64,000 bases of DNA from Syntrophotaleaceae bacterium. GTDB taxonomy: Bacteria; Desulfobacterota; Desulfuromonadia; Desulfuromonadales; Syntrophotaleaceae. Of the stretch, positions 51,362 through 60,237 are shown in pieces. Each line of letters starts with the position of its first letter. Position 1 is the first letter of the stretch. The stretch spans positions 558,001 to 622,000 of the forward strand of contig JAWKQB010000003.1 in NCBI GenBank assembly GCA_041390365.1, in the 5' to 3' direction. The notes under the pieces were generated by a model, which ran no database searches, was not told where the DNA came from, and saw only the letters and a list, made by a program, of their open reading frames with translations. A program made the translations under genes and the position numbers.

Positions 51362-52243
51362 ATGTTTTTCGGTCTGGAAAAAAAACATATCCGCCTTCTC
51401 AATCTTGTTCTGATTATCCTCCTGGGCCTGGCTGCAGGCTATCTCCTGGCCACTCTGGTTGGTCTTCATCTGGCCGGGCAGAAGCCGTCAATGGAAGCGG
51501 CCACGCGACAGAAAAGCCTTTCCTGGCGAAAACCCCCTTTTTACGCCTATCAGTCGGTTCTGACCAATAACCTGTTCGATCCGCAGGCACGCAACAAAGC
51601 GGATGGTCTCTCCCTCGCGGATGGTTCCGGGCAGGAGGGGAAACCGGGTCGGACGGATCTCACGCTCCTGGGAACAGTGACCGCCCGTCATTCCCCTCTA
51701 GCCGTTTTCCTGATCAGGAATGAAGAGCATATCGTTCGTTCGGGCGGGGAAATTCCCGGCGGTGGCATCCTGCAGGAAGTTCTTCGCGACCTTGTTCGGA
51801 TACGGGATGGGAGCGGAAGGATCTACGAGGTGACCTTGGACGGATCTTCCCCCTCCGCGACCGGTTCCGACGCACCAGCTCCGATTCCGGGCGACAGCAT
51901 GAGTGATGTCAGGGAGGTCGGAGAAAACCGCTGGATCATAGGCAGCCAGACGGCTCAGAACGCCAAGGACAACATGAATGAGATCATGAAACAGGCCCGC
52001 CTGGTCCCGGAGGGGAAAGAAGGGCAGATCGAGGGGTTTCGTGTGGTGATGGTCCGGCCTCAGTCCCTGTTCTGGAACCTGGGGCTGAAGCGGGGCGACG
52101 TGATCAGGGAGGTCAACGGGATCTCCCTCGACAGCGCCGAAAAAGGACTGCAGATCTATCAGCAACTGCGAGAAGCCCAGAAGATTTCGTTGGTTCTGCA
52201 ACGGGAAAATGAAAACCTGGAATTCGAATATGAAGTCGAATAG
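51362..52243 (+). CDS. gspC: Type II secretion protein GspC
   Basis: A 293-residue inner-membrane protein: one helix at about 11-35 (IRLLNLVLIILLGLAAGYLLATLVG), then the homology region (LTLLGTVTARHSPLAVFLIRNEEHIVRSGGEI) that binds the secretin, and a C-terminal PDZ-like domain (SLFWNLGLKRGDVIREVNGI). It connects the inner platform to GspD. AGGAGGGGG precedes ATG 51362. It is the first of twelve gsp genes. Confidence 0.9.
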   Translation: MFFGLEKKHIRLLNLVLIILLGLAAGYLLATLVGLHLAGQKPSMEAATRQKSLSWRKPPFYAYQSVLTNNLFDPQARNKADGLSLADGSGQEGKPGRTDLTLLGTVTARHSPLAVFLIRNEEHIVRSGGEIPGGGILQEVLRDLVRIRDGSGRIYEVTLDGSSPSATGSDAPAPIPGDSMSDVREVGENRWIIGSQTAQNAKDNMNEIMKQARLVPEGKEGQIEGFRVVMVRPQSLFWNLGLKRGDVIREVNGISLDSAEKGLQIYQQLREAQKISLVLQRENENLEFEYEVE

Positions 52244-52255
52244 GAGGGGTGACAG

Positions 52256-54289
52256 GTGAAACGGCAAACAGTCTGGATTGCTGCGCTTTTTCTGCTTTTT
52301 TCATCCGCTGGTCTCTGGGCTGAAGGGCAGACGGTTGCTGCCCAGGAAACGAAGGACGAACGGGTCACCCTTGACTTCAAGGACGTCGAACTGGCCGCCC
52401 TCGTTAAAACCATCAGTGAATTGACGGGAAAAAATTTCGTCTACGACAATACGCTGAAGGGAACGGTCACCCTGATTTCCCCCCAGGAAATCACGGTAGA
52501 TGAGGCCTACGACCTGTTGCTGGCCGTTCTGAACCAGAAGGGCTTCACCGTGGTCCCTTCCGGACGTGTGCAAAAGATCGTTTCGACACGCACCGCCAAG
52601 GAGGAAAGCCTGCCGGTGGGCAGAGGGGTGTCCGAGCAGTACGTTACCCGGCTGATCCCCCTGACAAACGTGGATGCCGGAATTCTTGCCACCACCGTTC
52701 TCGCCCCCCTCATTCCCAAGACCAGCAGTGTGGTGGCCTATGCCCCGACGAATACCCTGGTGGTGACCGACAGCGCGGCCAATATCGATCGCCTGGTGAA
52801 GATCATCCGGGAGCTGGATATTTCCGGCAAGCTCGGCACCTTCGAAGTGATCCCCCTCAAAGAGGGATCGGCGGAGGAGGTTGCCGGCATCTGCAACCAG
52901 ATGCTCGAGGAATCCCAGCAGGACGGTTCGGCGGCGGCCGCTGCCCGGAGGCAGCGGAGGATCGCCCAGACCGGCGGCGGAAAAATTCTCGCCTATCCGC
53001 GGACCAATTCGCTGATTGTCATGGCTTCCGGGTCCGAACTGGAGACGATCAGGGAGTGGATCCGCAAACTGGATCAGAAAAGGGAGTCCGGACAGTCGAA
53101 CATCCATGTCTACTACCTGGAAAACGCCGATGCCGAAACCCTCGCCAAGACCCTGAACGAACTGATGTCCGGCGCGCCTGCGATGACGGGCAACACCGCC
53201 GCCGGCCAGGGCGGCCAGGGGCGGGCCGGGGCAACCTTCATTACCGCCGACATTCCCACCAATTCCCTGATCATCAATGCGCAGCCCGCGGATTATGAGA
53301 TCATCGAGGAGCTCATTCGGGGGCTCGACATCCTGCGCAAGCAGGTTTACGTCGAGGCCCTGGTCATGGAGCTCAGCCTCGACGCCACCCGCGACCTGGG
53401 CGTCTCCCTGCAAGGGGGCGCCGATGTCGGCAGCGAAAGCGTGATCTTCGGCACCTCGAACCTGAACAACGGCAATGTGTCCCTTTCCGACCTGACGCCC
53501 GTCACCGGAACCTCCATTCCCAGGCTTCTGGCCCGCTCGGTTGAAGGTCTGATGCTGGGCGGATTGTTCAATCCCATCACGGTAACTGGGCTGGACGGTC
53601 AGGAGATCACCATCCCCGCTTTTTCCGCCCTGCTTCACCTGTCCAAGGTGACCGGTGACGTCAATATCCTGTCCGCGCCGCGCCTGTTGACCTCTGACAA
53701 TGAAGAGGCGGAAATCGTGGTGGGTGCCAACGTACCCATCGTCACCGGCACTCTCACCGACACCGGGTCCACCGGTCTGGCCCAGAGCCAGACGATCGAA
53801 CGGCAGGACGTCGCCCTGACTCTGCGCTTCACTCCCCAGATCACCCAGGGGAACCTGATCCGGCTGGACGTTTTTCAGGAGATGACCGATCTGGTAGCCG
53901 GGACCCTGAACAGCGTCAACGGTCCAACCTGGACCAAACGGCTGATCAGGAATACGGTGCTGACCGAGGACAGCCAGACGGTGGTTCTGGGAGGGCTGAT
54001 CGGCACCAATACTCAGGAAAACGTTTCCAAAGTCCCCCTGTTGGGGGACATTCCCGGTCTCGGCTGGCTGTTCAAAAGCAAGAACACGACCGAGCAGAAA
54101 ACAAATCTCATGGTGTTCATTACGCCCAAGATCATCAACAATGCCGGCGACCTGAAAAACATCACCATGAAAAACCAGGCACTGATGCACCGGCTGCAGA
54201 TGGGGACTGAGGCCCTGGAGGAGATGTTGTCGCTGGAAGGGCCGGCGAAGAGTACCGAAACGCCGACCGGACCTCTTGAACACTACTGA
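52256..54289 (+). CDS. gspD: Type II secretion secretin GspD
   Basis: A 677-residue outer-membrane secretin. A signal peptide (MKRQTVWIAALFLLFSSAGLWA) is followed by an N0 domain (VTLDFKDVELAALVKTISELTGKNFVYD), N1-N3 repeats and the secretin core (VNILSAPRLLTSDNEEAEIVVGANVPIVTG to VPLLGDIPGLGWLFKSK). It forms the outer-membrane gate. The start is GTG 52256 with TAGGAGGGG upstream. Confidence 0.94.
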   Translation: MKRQTVWIAALFLLFSSAGLWAEGQTVAAQETKDERVTLDFKDVELAALVKTISELTGKNFVYDNTLKGTVTLISPQEITVDEAYDLLLAVLNQKGFTVVPSGRVQKIVSTRTAKEESLPVGRGVSEQYVTRLIPLTNVDAGILATTVLAPLIPKTSSVVAYAPTNTLVVTDSAANIDRLVKIIRELDISGKLGTFEVIPLKEGSAEEVAGICNQMLEESQQDGSAAAAARRQRRIAQTGGGKILAYPRTNSLIVMASGSELETIREWIRKLDQKRESGQSNIHVYYLENADAETLAKTLNELMSGAPAMTGNTAAGQGGQGRAGATFITADIPTNSLIINAQPADYEIIEELIRGLDILRKQVYVEALVMELSLDATRDLGVSLQGGADVGSESVIFGTSNLNNGNVSLSDLTPVTGTSIPRLLARSVEGLMLGGLFNPITVTGLDGQEITIPAFSALLHLSKVTGDVNILSAPRLLTSDNEEAEIVVGANVPIVTGTLTDTGSTGLAQSQTIERQDVALTLRFTPQITQGNLIRLDVFQEMTDLVAGTLNSVNGPTWTKRLIRNTVLTEDSQTVVLGGLIGTNTQENVSKVPLLGDIPGLGWLFKSKNTTEQKTNLMVFITPKIINNAGDLKNITMKNQALMHRLQMGTEALEEMLSLEGPAKSTETPTGPLEHY

Positions 54290-54297
54290 GGGAAAAA

Positions 54298-56037
54298 GTG
54301 AAAGTCCAAGACCTGACAGAGAGCACGGAGTTCCACCAGGATATGCAGAGCTCGCTCGGCAGGATCCTGCGGGAGCGCCATGGGGTGTCTGAAAAGACCC
54401 TGCAGGCCGCGCTGGAAAAGCAGCGGAATTCAGGGGGCAGGCGGCTGGGATCGATTCTGCTGGAAATAAAGGCGGTTTCCCCAAAAGTTCTGGCCCAGGC
54501 CCTGGCTGAGCAGATGCGGCTCGAGGTCCTGGAGAAGATTCCGGAGGGTCTCTTCTGGGAAAAATGCCTCGAAAACATTCCGGTTGCGTTTCTGCGGAAA
54601 AATCTGCTGCTGCCCCTGGAAAAGAAAGATGGCAGACTGCTGGTCGCCGTCGCGGATCCGATGGAGACCCAGCCACTCAATGATCTTTCGGTAGTGACGG
54701 GCGAGCCGATCAAAATCATTCTCTCGACGGCGGAGGACATTATCGCCGCCCTGAACCGGCATGTGGAAAAGCAGGCGGAGAATTCCCAGGAGGTCATCGA
54801 GGAGATCGAAGGGAACCTGGGAGACAAACTCGGCGCTACGTTGGAGCCGGCGGACCTGCTGGATATCTCCGACGAGGCTCCCCTGATCCGGTTCGTCAAC
54901 AGCCTGATCACTCAGGGATACAAACAAAGGGCCAGCGACGTGCATATCGAGCCCTTTGAAAAGGAGTTGGTCATCCGCTATCGGGTGGACGGCGTCCTTT
55001 ACGATGTCCTGCGCCCGCCGCGAAATGTGCATGCCGGACTGGTCTCCCGCATCAAGATCATGGCGAATCTCAACATCGCGGAAAAACGTCTGCCCCAGGA
55101 CGGACGTTTCCGGGTGCGGATCGCCGGCAAAGATGTGGATGTGCGTGTTTCCACCCTGCCGACCGCCTTCGGAGAACGGGCGGTCCTGCGACTGCTGGAA
55201 AAGAGCAGCAGCATCCTCAGCCTCGAGGAGCTGGGGATCGGCAGAGACCTGCTCGGCCAGGTGGAAAAGATGATCGGCAAACCGCACGGCATCTTTCTGG
55301 TGACGGGTCCCACCGGCTCCGGCAAGACCACAACCCTGTACGCCGCCCTGACCCGGCTGAATTCCAGGGAAAAAAACATCATCACCGTGGAGGACCCGAT
55401 CGAATACCAGCTTGCCGGAGTCGGGCAGATCCAGGTCAATCCCAAGATCGACCTGACCTTTGCCAACGGCCTCCGCTCCATCCTCCGCCAGGACCCCGAC
55501 ATCATCATGATCGGTGAAATACGCGACCGGGAGACGGCGGAAATCGCCATTCAGTCGGCTTTGACCGGTCATATGGTTTTTTCCACCCTGCATACCAACG
55601 ACTCGGCCGGCGCCCTGACCCGGCTGGTGGAGATGGGGGTGGAGCCCTTTCTCGCTGCTTCGTCCATCGTCGGTATCCTCGCCCAGCGCCTGGTCAGAAA
55701 AATCTGCCCCACCTGCCGCGAGGAGACGCTACCCCCGCCCGAGTTGCTGCAGGAACTGGAAAAGGAAGGCCTATCCTCCGAGAAAATGGTGTTTTATCGC
55801 GGTGTCGGCTGCAATGATTGCATGAATATCGGCTACCGGGGCAGGACCGGTCTCTACGAGCTGCTGCCGGTGGACGAAGAGGCCCGGGAAATGCTGCTGC
55901 AGAAAAAGGATTCGGCCACCATCAAATTGTCCGCGGTGCATAAGGGGATGAGGACTCTCAGGGCCGACGGCTTGAGGAAGGCCCTTCTCGGAGAAACGTC
56001 TCTGGAGGAGGTCATCCGGGTGACGCAGGAGGATTAA
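54298..56037 (+). CDS. gspE: Type II secretion ATPase GspE
   Basis: A 579-residue cytoplasmic ATPase. The N-terminal GspE-N domain binds GspL. Walker A GPTGSGKTT, Asp box, and Walker B DIIMIGEIRDRET are present, and the zinc-binding tetracysteine motif (CPTC...CNDC) is near the end. It drives pseudopilus assembly. The start is GTG 54298, 8 bp after gspD. Confidence 0.94.
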   Translation: MKVQDLTESTEFHQDMQSSLGRILRERHGVSEKTLQAALEKQRNSGGRRLGSILLEIKAVSPKVLAQALAEQMRLEVLEKIPEGLFWEKCLENIPVAFLRKNLLLPLEKKDGRLLVAVADPMETQPLNDLSVVTGEPIKIILSTAEDIIAALNRHVEKQAENSQEVIEEIEGNLGDKLGATLEPADLLDISDEAPLIRFVNSLITQGYKQRASDVHIEPFEKELVIRYRVDGVLYDVLRPPRNVHAGLVSRIKIMANLNIAEKRLPQDGRFRVRIAGKDVDVRVSTLPTAFGERAVLRLLEKSSSILSLEELGIGRDLLGQVEKMIGKPHGIFLVTGPTGSGKTTTLYAALTRLNSREKNIITVEDPIEYQLAGVGQIQVNPKIDLTFANGLRSILRQDPDIIMIGEIRDRETAEIAIQSALTGHMVFSTLHTNDSAGALTRLVEMGVEPFLAASSIVGILAQRLVRKICPTCREETLPPPELLQELEKEGLSSEKMVFYRGVGCNDCMNIGYRGRTGLYELLPVDEEAREMLLQKKDSATIKLSAVHKGMRTLRADGLRKALLGETSLEEVIRVTQED

Positions 56038-56041
56038 GGTT

Positions 56042-57256
56042 TTGTCGCTCTTCGAATATTCCGGCTTCGATGCGGTCGGGAAAAAAGTCAGCGGCCTGAT
56101 CGAAGGCCCCGGGAAAAGCGCGGTCATCCAGAAACTCCGCAGCCAGGGGATCTTCCCTTCCAGCCTGCGGGAGGAACGGGAAAGCCATGGTCGGCGGCTT
56201 TCCTGGCGCCAGCTGACCTGGCGCAAGGTTCCGGCACTGCAGATCGCCATCGCCACCCGCCAGCTCGCCATTCTGCTGGGAGCGGGTCTGCCCCTGGACG
56301 AGGCCCTGCGGTCCCTGGGTGAGCAGTTGGACCATCCGGTCCTGGCCCGGGCCCTCAACCGGGCGCGCCAGGACGTGATCGCCGGGGAGTCCTTTCACCA
56401 GGCTCTGGAGAATCAACACCTCTTCTCCAAGCTGTTCACCAGCATGGTGCAGGTGGGGGAAAATACCGGACGGCTGGAGCAGGTGCTCGACCGGCTCGCG
56501 GATTTTCTGGAAGAACAGGCGCGGCTTCGCTCAAAGGTGCAGGCCGCTCTCGCCTACCCCCTGCTGATGACCCTGGTCGGGGTCTTCGTCCTGTCCTTCC
56601 TGTTCGTCTACGTCATCCCCAAGGTGACGCAGATGCTGGACGACCTGGAGCAGACCCTGCCCCTGCCCACCTGGCTGCTGATCGAAACCACGAATTTCAT
56701 CTCCGCCTACTGGTGGCAGATAGTTTTGGTCGGAGCAGGTCTCGGATATGCCCTGTTCCGCTTCCTCAGGACTGACAGGGGCAAGGAGCTGCGGGACCGC
56801 GCTGCGCTGAACGTTCCGCTGTTCGGCAAATTGAACCTTTACCTCGCCACCGCCCGCTTTTCCCGCACCCTGGCCACCCTGCTGCATGGCGGGGTGCCGT
56901 TACTGACGGCTTTGGAGATCGTGCGCAATCTGTTTCGCAACGGTCTGCTGGTCGAAGTGCTCGATACCACTCTCAAGAGCGTTCGGGAAGGGGAAGGTCT
57001 GGCCGCTCCTCTGCGGCAAACGGCGCTTTTCCCGCCCATTGTCGCGCAGATGGTGGCTATCGGTGAAAAGAGCGGGGAGCTCGAGGGCGTGCTGCACAAG
57101 GTGGCCGAATCCCATGAACAGCAGGTCGGCATGACCCTGACGACCATGCTTTCGCTGCTGGAGCCTCTGATGATACTGGTCATGGGGGTGGTGGTGGGCT
57201 TTGTCGTGATCGCGATCCTGCTGCCGATTTTCCAGGCCAGCCAGGGGATCGGATGA
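56042..57256 (+). CDS. gspF: Type II secretion platform protein GspF
   Basis: A 404-residue inner-membrane protein with two GspF domains. Each has the pattern RQLAILLGAGLPLDEALRSL or SRTLATLLHGGVPLLTALEIV, with the hydrophobic helices between them and at the end. It transmits ATPase motion to the pseudopilins. The start is TTG 56042; AGGAGG lies upstream in the gspE end. Confidence 0.93.
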   Translation: MSLFEYSGFDAVGKKVSGLIEGPGKSAVIQKLRSQGIFPSSLREERESHGRRLSWRQLTWRKVPALQIAIATRQLAILLGAGLPLDEALRSLGEQLDHPVLARALNRARQDVIAGESFHQALENQHLFSKLFTSMVQVGENTGRLEQVLDRLADFLEEQARLRSKVQAALAYPLLMTLVGVFVLSFLFVYVIPKVTQMLDDLEQTLPLPTWLLIETTNFISAYWWQIVLVGAGLGYALFRFLRTDRGKELRDRAALNVPLFGKLNLYLATARFSRTLATLLHGGVPLLTALEIVRNLFRNGLLVEVLDTTLKSVREGEGLAAPLRQTALFPPIVAQMVAIGEKSGELEGVLHKVAESHEQQVGMTLTTMLSLLEPLMILVMGVVVGFVVIAILLPIFQASQGIG

Positions 57257-57398
57257 TAACGCAAGTTTGACACGTTCGCATCGTCTTGCCCGAATGGGTC
57301 TATCGGGCATCCATTTTTCAGGGATCTGAAAGGCTGGATTCCCGATCAAAATCGTTTCGGGAATGACTTTTGGCGATACCTTAAGGAGTTACAGGACA

Positions 57399-57839
57399 AT
57401 GGCACGACGCACATATGCAAACCAGAAGGGTTTCACCCTGATCGAAATCATGGTTGTGGTGGTCATTCTAGGCATCCTCGCCACCTTTATCGCCCCCCGT
57501 CTGCTCGACCGGCCTGACGAGGCCCGGCGCACCAAAGCTACTCTGGACATCAAGGCTCTCGAGGAGGCACTCGGTCTGTTCAAGCTCGACAACGGCTACT
57601 TCCCGTCCACCGAGCAGGGCCTGCAGGCGCTGGTGGTCAAGCCGGTGACAGGCAGAATTCCCAGCAAGTATCCTGAGGACGGCTATGTGAAAAAAATTCC
57701 GCTGGATCCCTGGAACGGAGAGTATGTCTACCTGTCGCCCGGGGTTCACGACAATTTCGACATCATCTGTCTGGGGGCGGATGGAGAGGTGGGCGGCGAG
57801 GGGAAAGATGCCGACATCAACAGCTGGGAACTTGAATAA
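57399..57839 (+). CDS. gspG: Major pseudopilin GspG
   Basis: A 146-residue prepilin with leader MARRTYANQKG and mature start FTLIEIMVVVVILGILATFIAPRLL, so Glu5 is present. The C-terminal domain (PWNGEYVYLSPGVHDNFDIICLGADGEVGGEGKDADI) matches the calcium-binding end of GspG. The ATG at 57399 has AAGGAG and AGGA upstream; an ATG at 57363 would give an unusual leader. It forms the pseudopilus shaft. Confidence 0.94.
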   Translation: MARRTYANQKGFTLIEIMVVVVILGILATFIAPRLLDRPDEARRTKATLDIKALEEALGLFKLDNGYFPSTEQGLQALVVKPVTGRIPSKYPEDGYVKKIPLDPWNGEYVYLSPGVHDNFDIICLGADGEVGGEGKDADINSWELE

Positions 57840-58323
57840 CCAGAAGGGCTTCACCCTGTGGGAACTGACGATCGTCATCCTGCTGATCGGCATTTTCGCG
57901 TCCCTTACGGTTCCGGTCCTTAGCCATTACGGCCGTGACGACCTGGCCTGGTCGGCCCGCCGCATCGCCGGCACCGTGCAGTTTTTATTCAACGAAGCGG
58001 CGATCAGCGGTCTGGAGCATCGGCTGTCCCTGGAGTTTGCGGAAAACCGTTTGGGGGTGATGGTGGTGGAAAGCGACCGCCAGACGGTGGAGCTGGAAAC
58101 CTGGAAAAGCAGGCTGGCGTTGCCCGAGGGGGTCAGGATCAAGGACATCCGCGTGGCCGGCAGGGGATCCTTTTCCACCGGAAGCGCCACCATCCGCTTT
58201 TTCCCCGGCGGCTATCTGGAAGAAAGCATTATTCACCTTTCCCGTGAGACGAAAGACCTGACCCTCAGGCTCAACCCCTTTACCGGGGCCACGGACATCC
58301 GGGAAGGCTATCATGAATTCTGA
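57808..58323 (+). CDS. gspH: Minor pseudopilin GspH
   Basis: A 171-residue prepilin-like protein with cleavage site NNQKG/FTLWELTIVILLIGIFASL, Glu5 of the mature form present. The body has the beta-rich GspH pattern (FLFNEAAISGLEHRLSLEF). The start is set at ATG 57808 with GAGGGG upstream, overlapping gspG by 32 bp; TTG 57832 is the alternative with a shorter leader. Confidence 0.85.
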   Translation: MPTSTAGNLNNQKGFTLWELTIVILLIGIFASLTVPVLSHYGRDDLAWSARRIAGTVQFLFNEAAISGLEHRLSLEFAENRLGVMVVESDRQTVELETWKSRLALPEGVRIKDIRVAGRGSFSTGSATIRFFPGGYLEESIIHLSRETKDLTLRLNPFTGATDIREGYHEF

Positions 58324-58687
58324 TTCCAGAGGTTTCACCCTGCTGGAGGTGACCATCGCGGTGGCTATTGTCGGCATCTCCCTGACCGCTCTGCTGGGGC
58401 TCAGCAACCGTTGTCTGCAGGCGCAGGACAAGCTGAGAAATGTGACGACCGCGACCCTTCTGGCTCAGCAGGAAATGAACCGGCTGGAACTGGAGGCCGA
58501 GGATAACATCCTGAGTTTCGTGGACACGGAGGGCCGGTTCGAGGAGCCCTTCCAGGCTTTCAGTTGGACCGCCCGATATGAGGAGACACCGCTGGAAGCG
58601 GTGAAAATGGTTGTTGTCTCCGTCACCTGGGACAACGAGGACGCTACCCGCTCGGTCGATATCACCTCGTTTCTGATGGAAAGGTAA
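58313..58687 (+). CDS. gspI: Minor pseudopilin GspI
   Basis: A 124-residue prepilin-like protein with leader MNSDSRG and mature FTLLEVTIAVAIVGISLTALLG. The block LLAQQEMNRLELE is typical for GspI. It overlaps the gspH end by 11 bp and belongs to the tip complex with GspJ and GspK. Confidence 0.9.
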   Translation: MNSDSRGFTLLEVTIAVAIVGISLTALLGLSNRCLQAQDKLRNVTTATLLAQQEMNRLELEAEDNILSFVDTEGRFEEPFQAFSWTARYEETPLEAVKMVVVSVTWDNEDATRSVDITSFLMER

Positions 58688-59302
58688 ATGCCCGCCTTGC
58701 GTGATCAAAGGGGTCTGACGCTGCTGGAAGTGATGATCGCGGTGACCATCACGGCGATTCTGATGGCGACCATCTACGGAGTCTTCAGCAGCAACAGCCG
58801 CGCCAGGGCCAGAGTGGAAGAGTCGAGCCGCCAGATCCATCAGGCGAGAGTTTTTTTCGATCGTCTGGGCCGGGAACTCCGGGGGGCGAATTGGGAGGCG
58901 AACCGCGCCGGAACCAACTTTATCTGCACCATCGAGGACAATAAATTCAAGGAATTGACCTTCACGACCTCCTTGGAAACAGTTGTCGGCATGGAGGCGG
59001 CCGCCATGACGACCGTACGTTATGTCCTGGAAACAGAGGCCGAGGACCGGAAAATTCTCTATCGGGCCGTCGCGACCGGGGAACGGGCTGCGGACGGGGA
59101 GGATGCAAAATATCTGATTCTGTCCGATGTCGCAGAACTGGGTTTCCGGTTTTACGGCAATGGCGCCTGGTTCGAAAAATGGAACGCCGGGGACGAGAAA
59201 AAGCTGCCCCGGCTGGTGGAAGTCACCCTGGGAATCAGGACAGGAAACGACATCATGCCTTTTTCCACCAAGGTCGATATTCCCCTGGCCGCAGGCCGCT
59301 GA
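58688..59302 (+). CDS. gspJ: Minor pseudopilin GspJ
   Basis: A 204-residue prepilin-like protein with leader MPALRDQRG and mature LTLLEVMIAVTITAILMATIYGVF. The body has RQIHQARVFFDRLGRELRGA and a C-terminal VEVTLGIRTGND, as in GspJ. It starts directly after the gspI stop. Confidence 0.9.
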   Translation: MPALRDQRGLTLLEVMIAVTITAILMATIYGVFSSNSRARARVEESSRQIHQARVFFDRLGRELRGANWEANRAGTNFICTIEDNKFKELTFTTSLETVVGMEAAAMTTVRYVLETEAEDRKILYRAVATGERAADGEDAKYLILSDVAELGFRFYGNGAWFEKWNAGDEKKLPRLVEVTLGIRTGNDIMPFSTKVDIPLAAGR

Positions 59303-59312
59303 TAGGGGGCTG

Positions 59313-60233
59313 ATGATGAATCCGACCAAAAAAGACGAAAAGGGGATGGTTCTCCTCCCGGTTCTGGTCATCGTCGTTCTGCTCACGTCGCTGATTGTGG
59401 AGTTTTCGTTTGCAACCTTCGTTCAGATGCGTCTGGCGGAAACCTTTCGCGACGGCACCAAGGCTTACTATCTGGCCAAGGGGGGGGTGCAGGCCGGTCG
59501 GATGATGCTGCAGACCGATAACAACGGATATGATTCCTCCGACGAGATGTGGGGGCAGTCCTGGGACAACCTGGGGGTAGCGGATGGAGCCGTCTCCATC
59601 AGGATCGAGGATCTCGGGGGAAAACTGGACGTCAACCGGCTGGTCACGAATCTGGGGAATGTCAATGTTTCCCTGAGGGACAAATTCCTTCGGTTTTTCG
59701 AGCAGCTGGAAATCGCCGACGGTGAAGAGCTGACCGACGCCCTGATCGACTGGATGGACCCCGATCGCGATCCCAGGCCCTTTGGAGCCGAAGATGAATA
59801 CTATGTGCGGGAAAAAGGCTATGCCTGCAAGAACGGCAAGCTCGATTCATTGGCTGAACTGGCAATGATTCGAGGATTTTCCGCAGATGTCATCGACAAG
59901 ATCGGGTCGAATCTGACCCTTTATGGCAGCGAAAGAATTAACGTCAATACCGCCGGTCCGGAAGTTCTGATGTCTTTGAGCAGCGAAATGACCCGGGAGG
60001 CCGCCTCTAATATTGTCGAATACCGGGAGACAAATCCTTTCAAGCAGGTGACCGAGGTCAAGGACGTCCCCGGCCTGCAGGAGGAGATCTACTTTTCCAT
60101 CAGGCCGCACATTGACGTGAGGAGCAATTTTTACCATGTCAATTCGACGGCCGGAATAGGCGATGCAGGGAAAAGGATTCAGGCCGTCATTCAGAAAGAC
60201 AAAAACCAACTCCTATCATTCAAGGTGCATTAG
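59313..60233 (+). CDS. gspK: Minor pseudopilin GspK
   Basis: A 306-residue protein with leader ending DEKG and hydrophobic start MVLLPVLVIVVLLTSLIVEF; Glu5 is missing as is normal for GspK. The body includes ADGEELTDALIDWMDPDRDPRPFGAEDEYY and a helix-hairpin-helix-like region (INVNTAGPEVLMSL). It caps the pseudopilus. ATGs at 59313 and 59316 are both possible after AGGGGG. Confidence 0.9.
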   Translation: MMNPTKKDEKGMVLLPVLVIVVLLTSLIVEFSFATFVQMRLAETFRDGTKAYYLAKGGVQAGRMMLQTDNNGYDSSDEMWGQSWDNLGVADGAVSIRIEDLGGKLDVNRLVTNLGNVNVSLRDKFLRFFEQLEIADGEELTDALIDWMDPDRDPRPFGAEDEYYVREKGYACKNGKLDSLAELAMIRGFSADVIDKIGSNLTLYGSERINVNTAGPEVLMSLSSEMTREAASNIVEYRETNPFKQVTEVKDVPGLQEEIYFSIRPHIDVRSNFYHVNSTAGIGDAGKRIQAVIQKDKNQLLSFKVH

Positions 60234-60237
60234 ACAC

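Noticed and set aside
52301..54676. 791-codon frame antisense to gspD and gspE
   Set aside because: It mirrors the codon bias of the real genes in a GC-rich region, has no domain, and gspD/gspE are certain.
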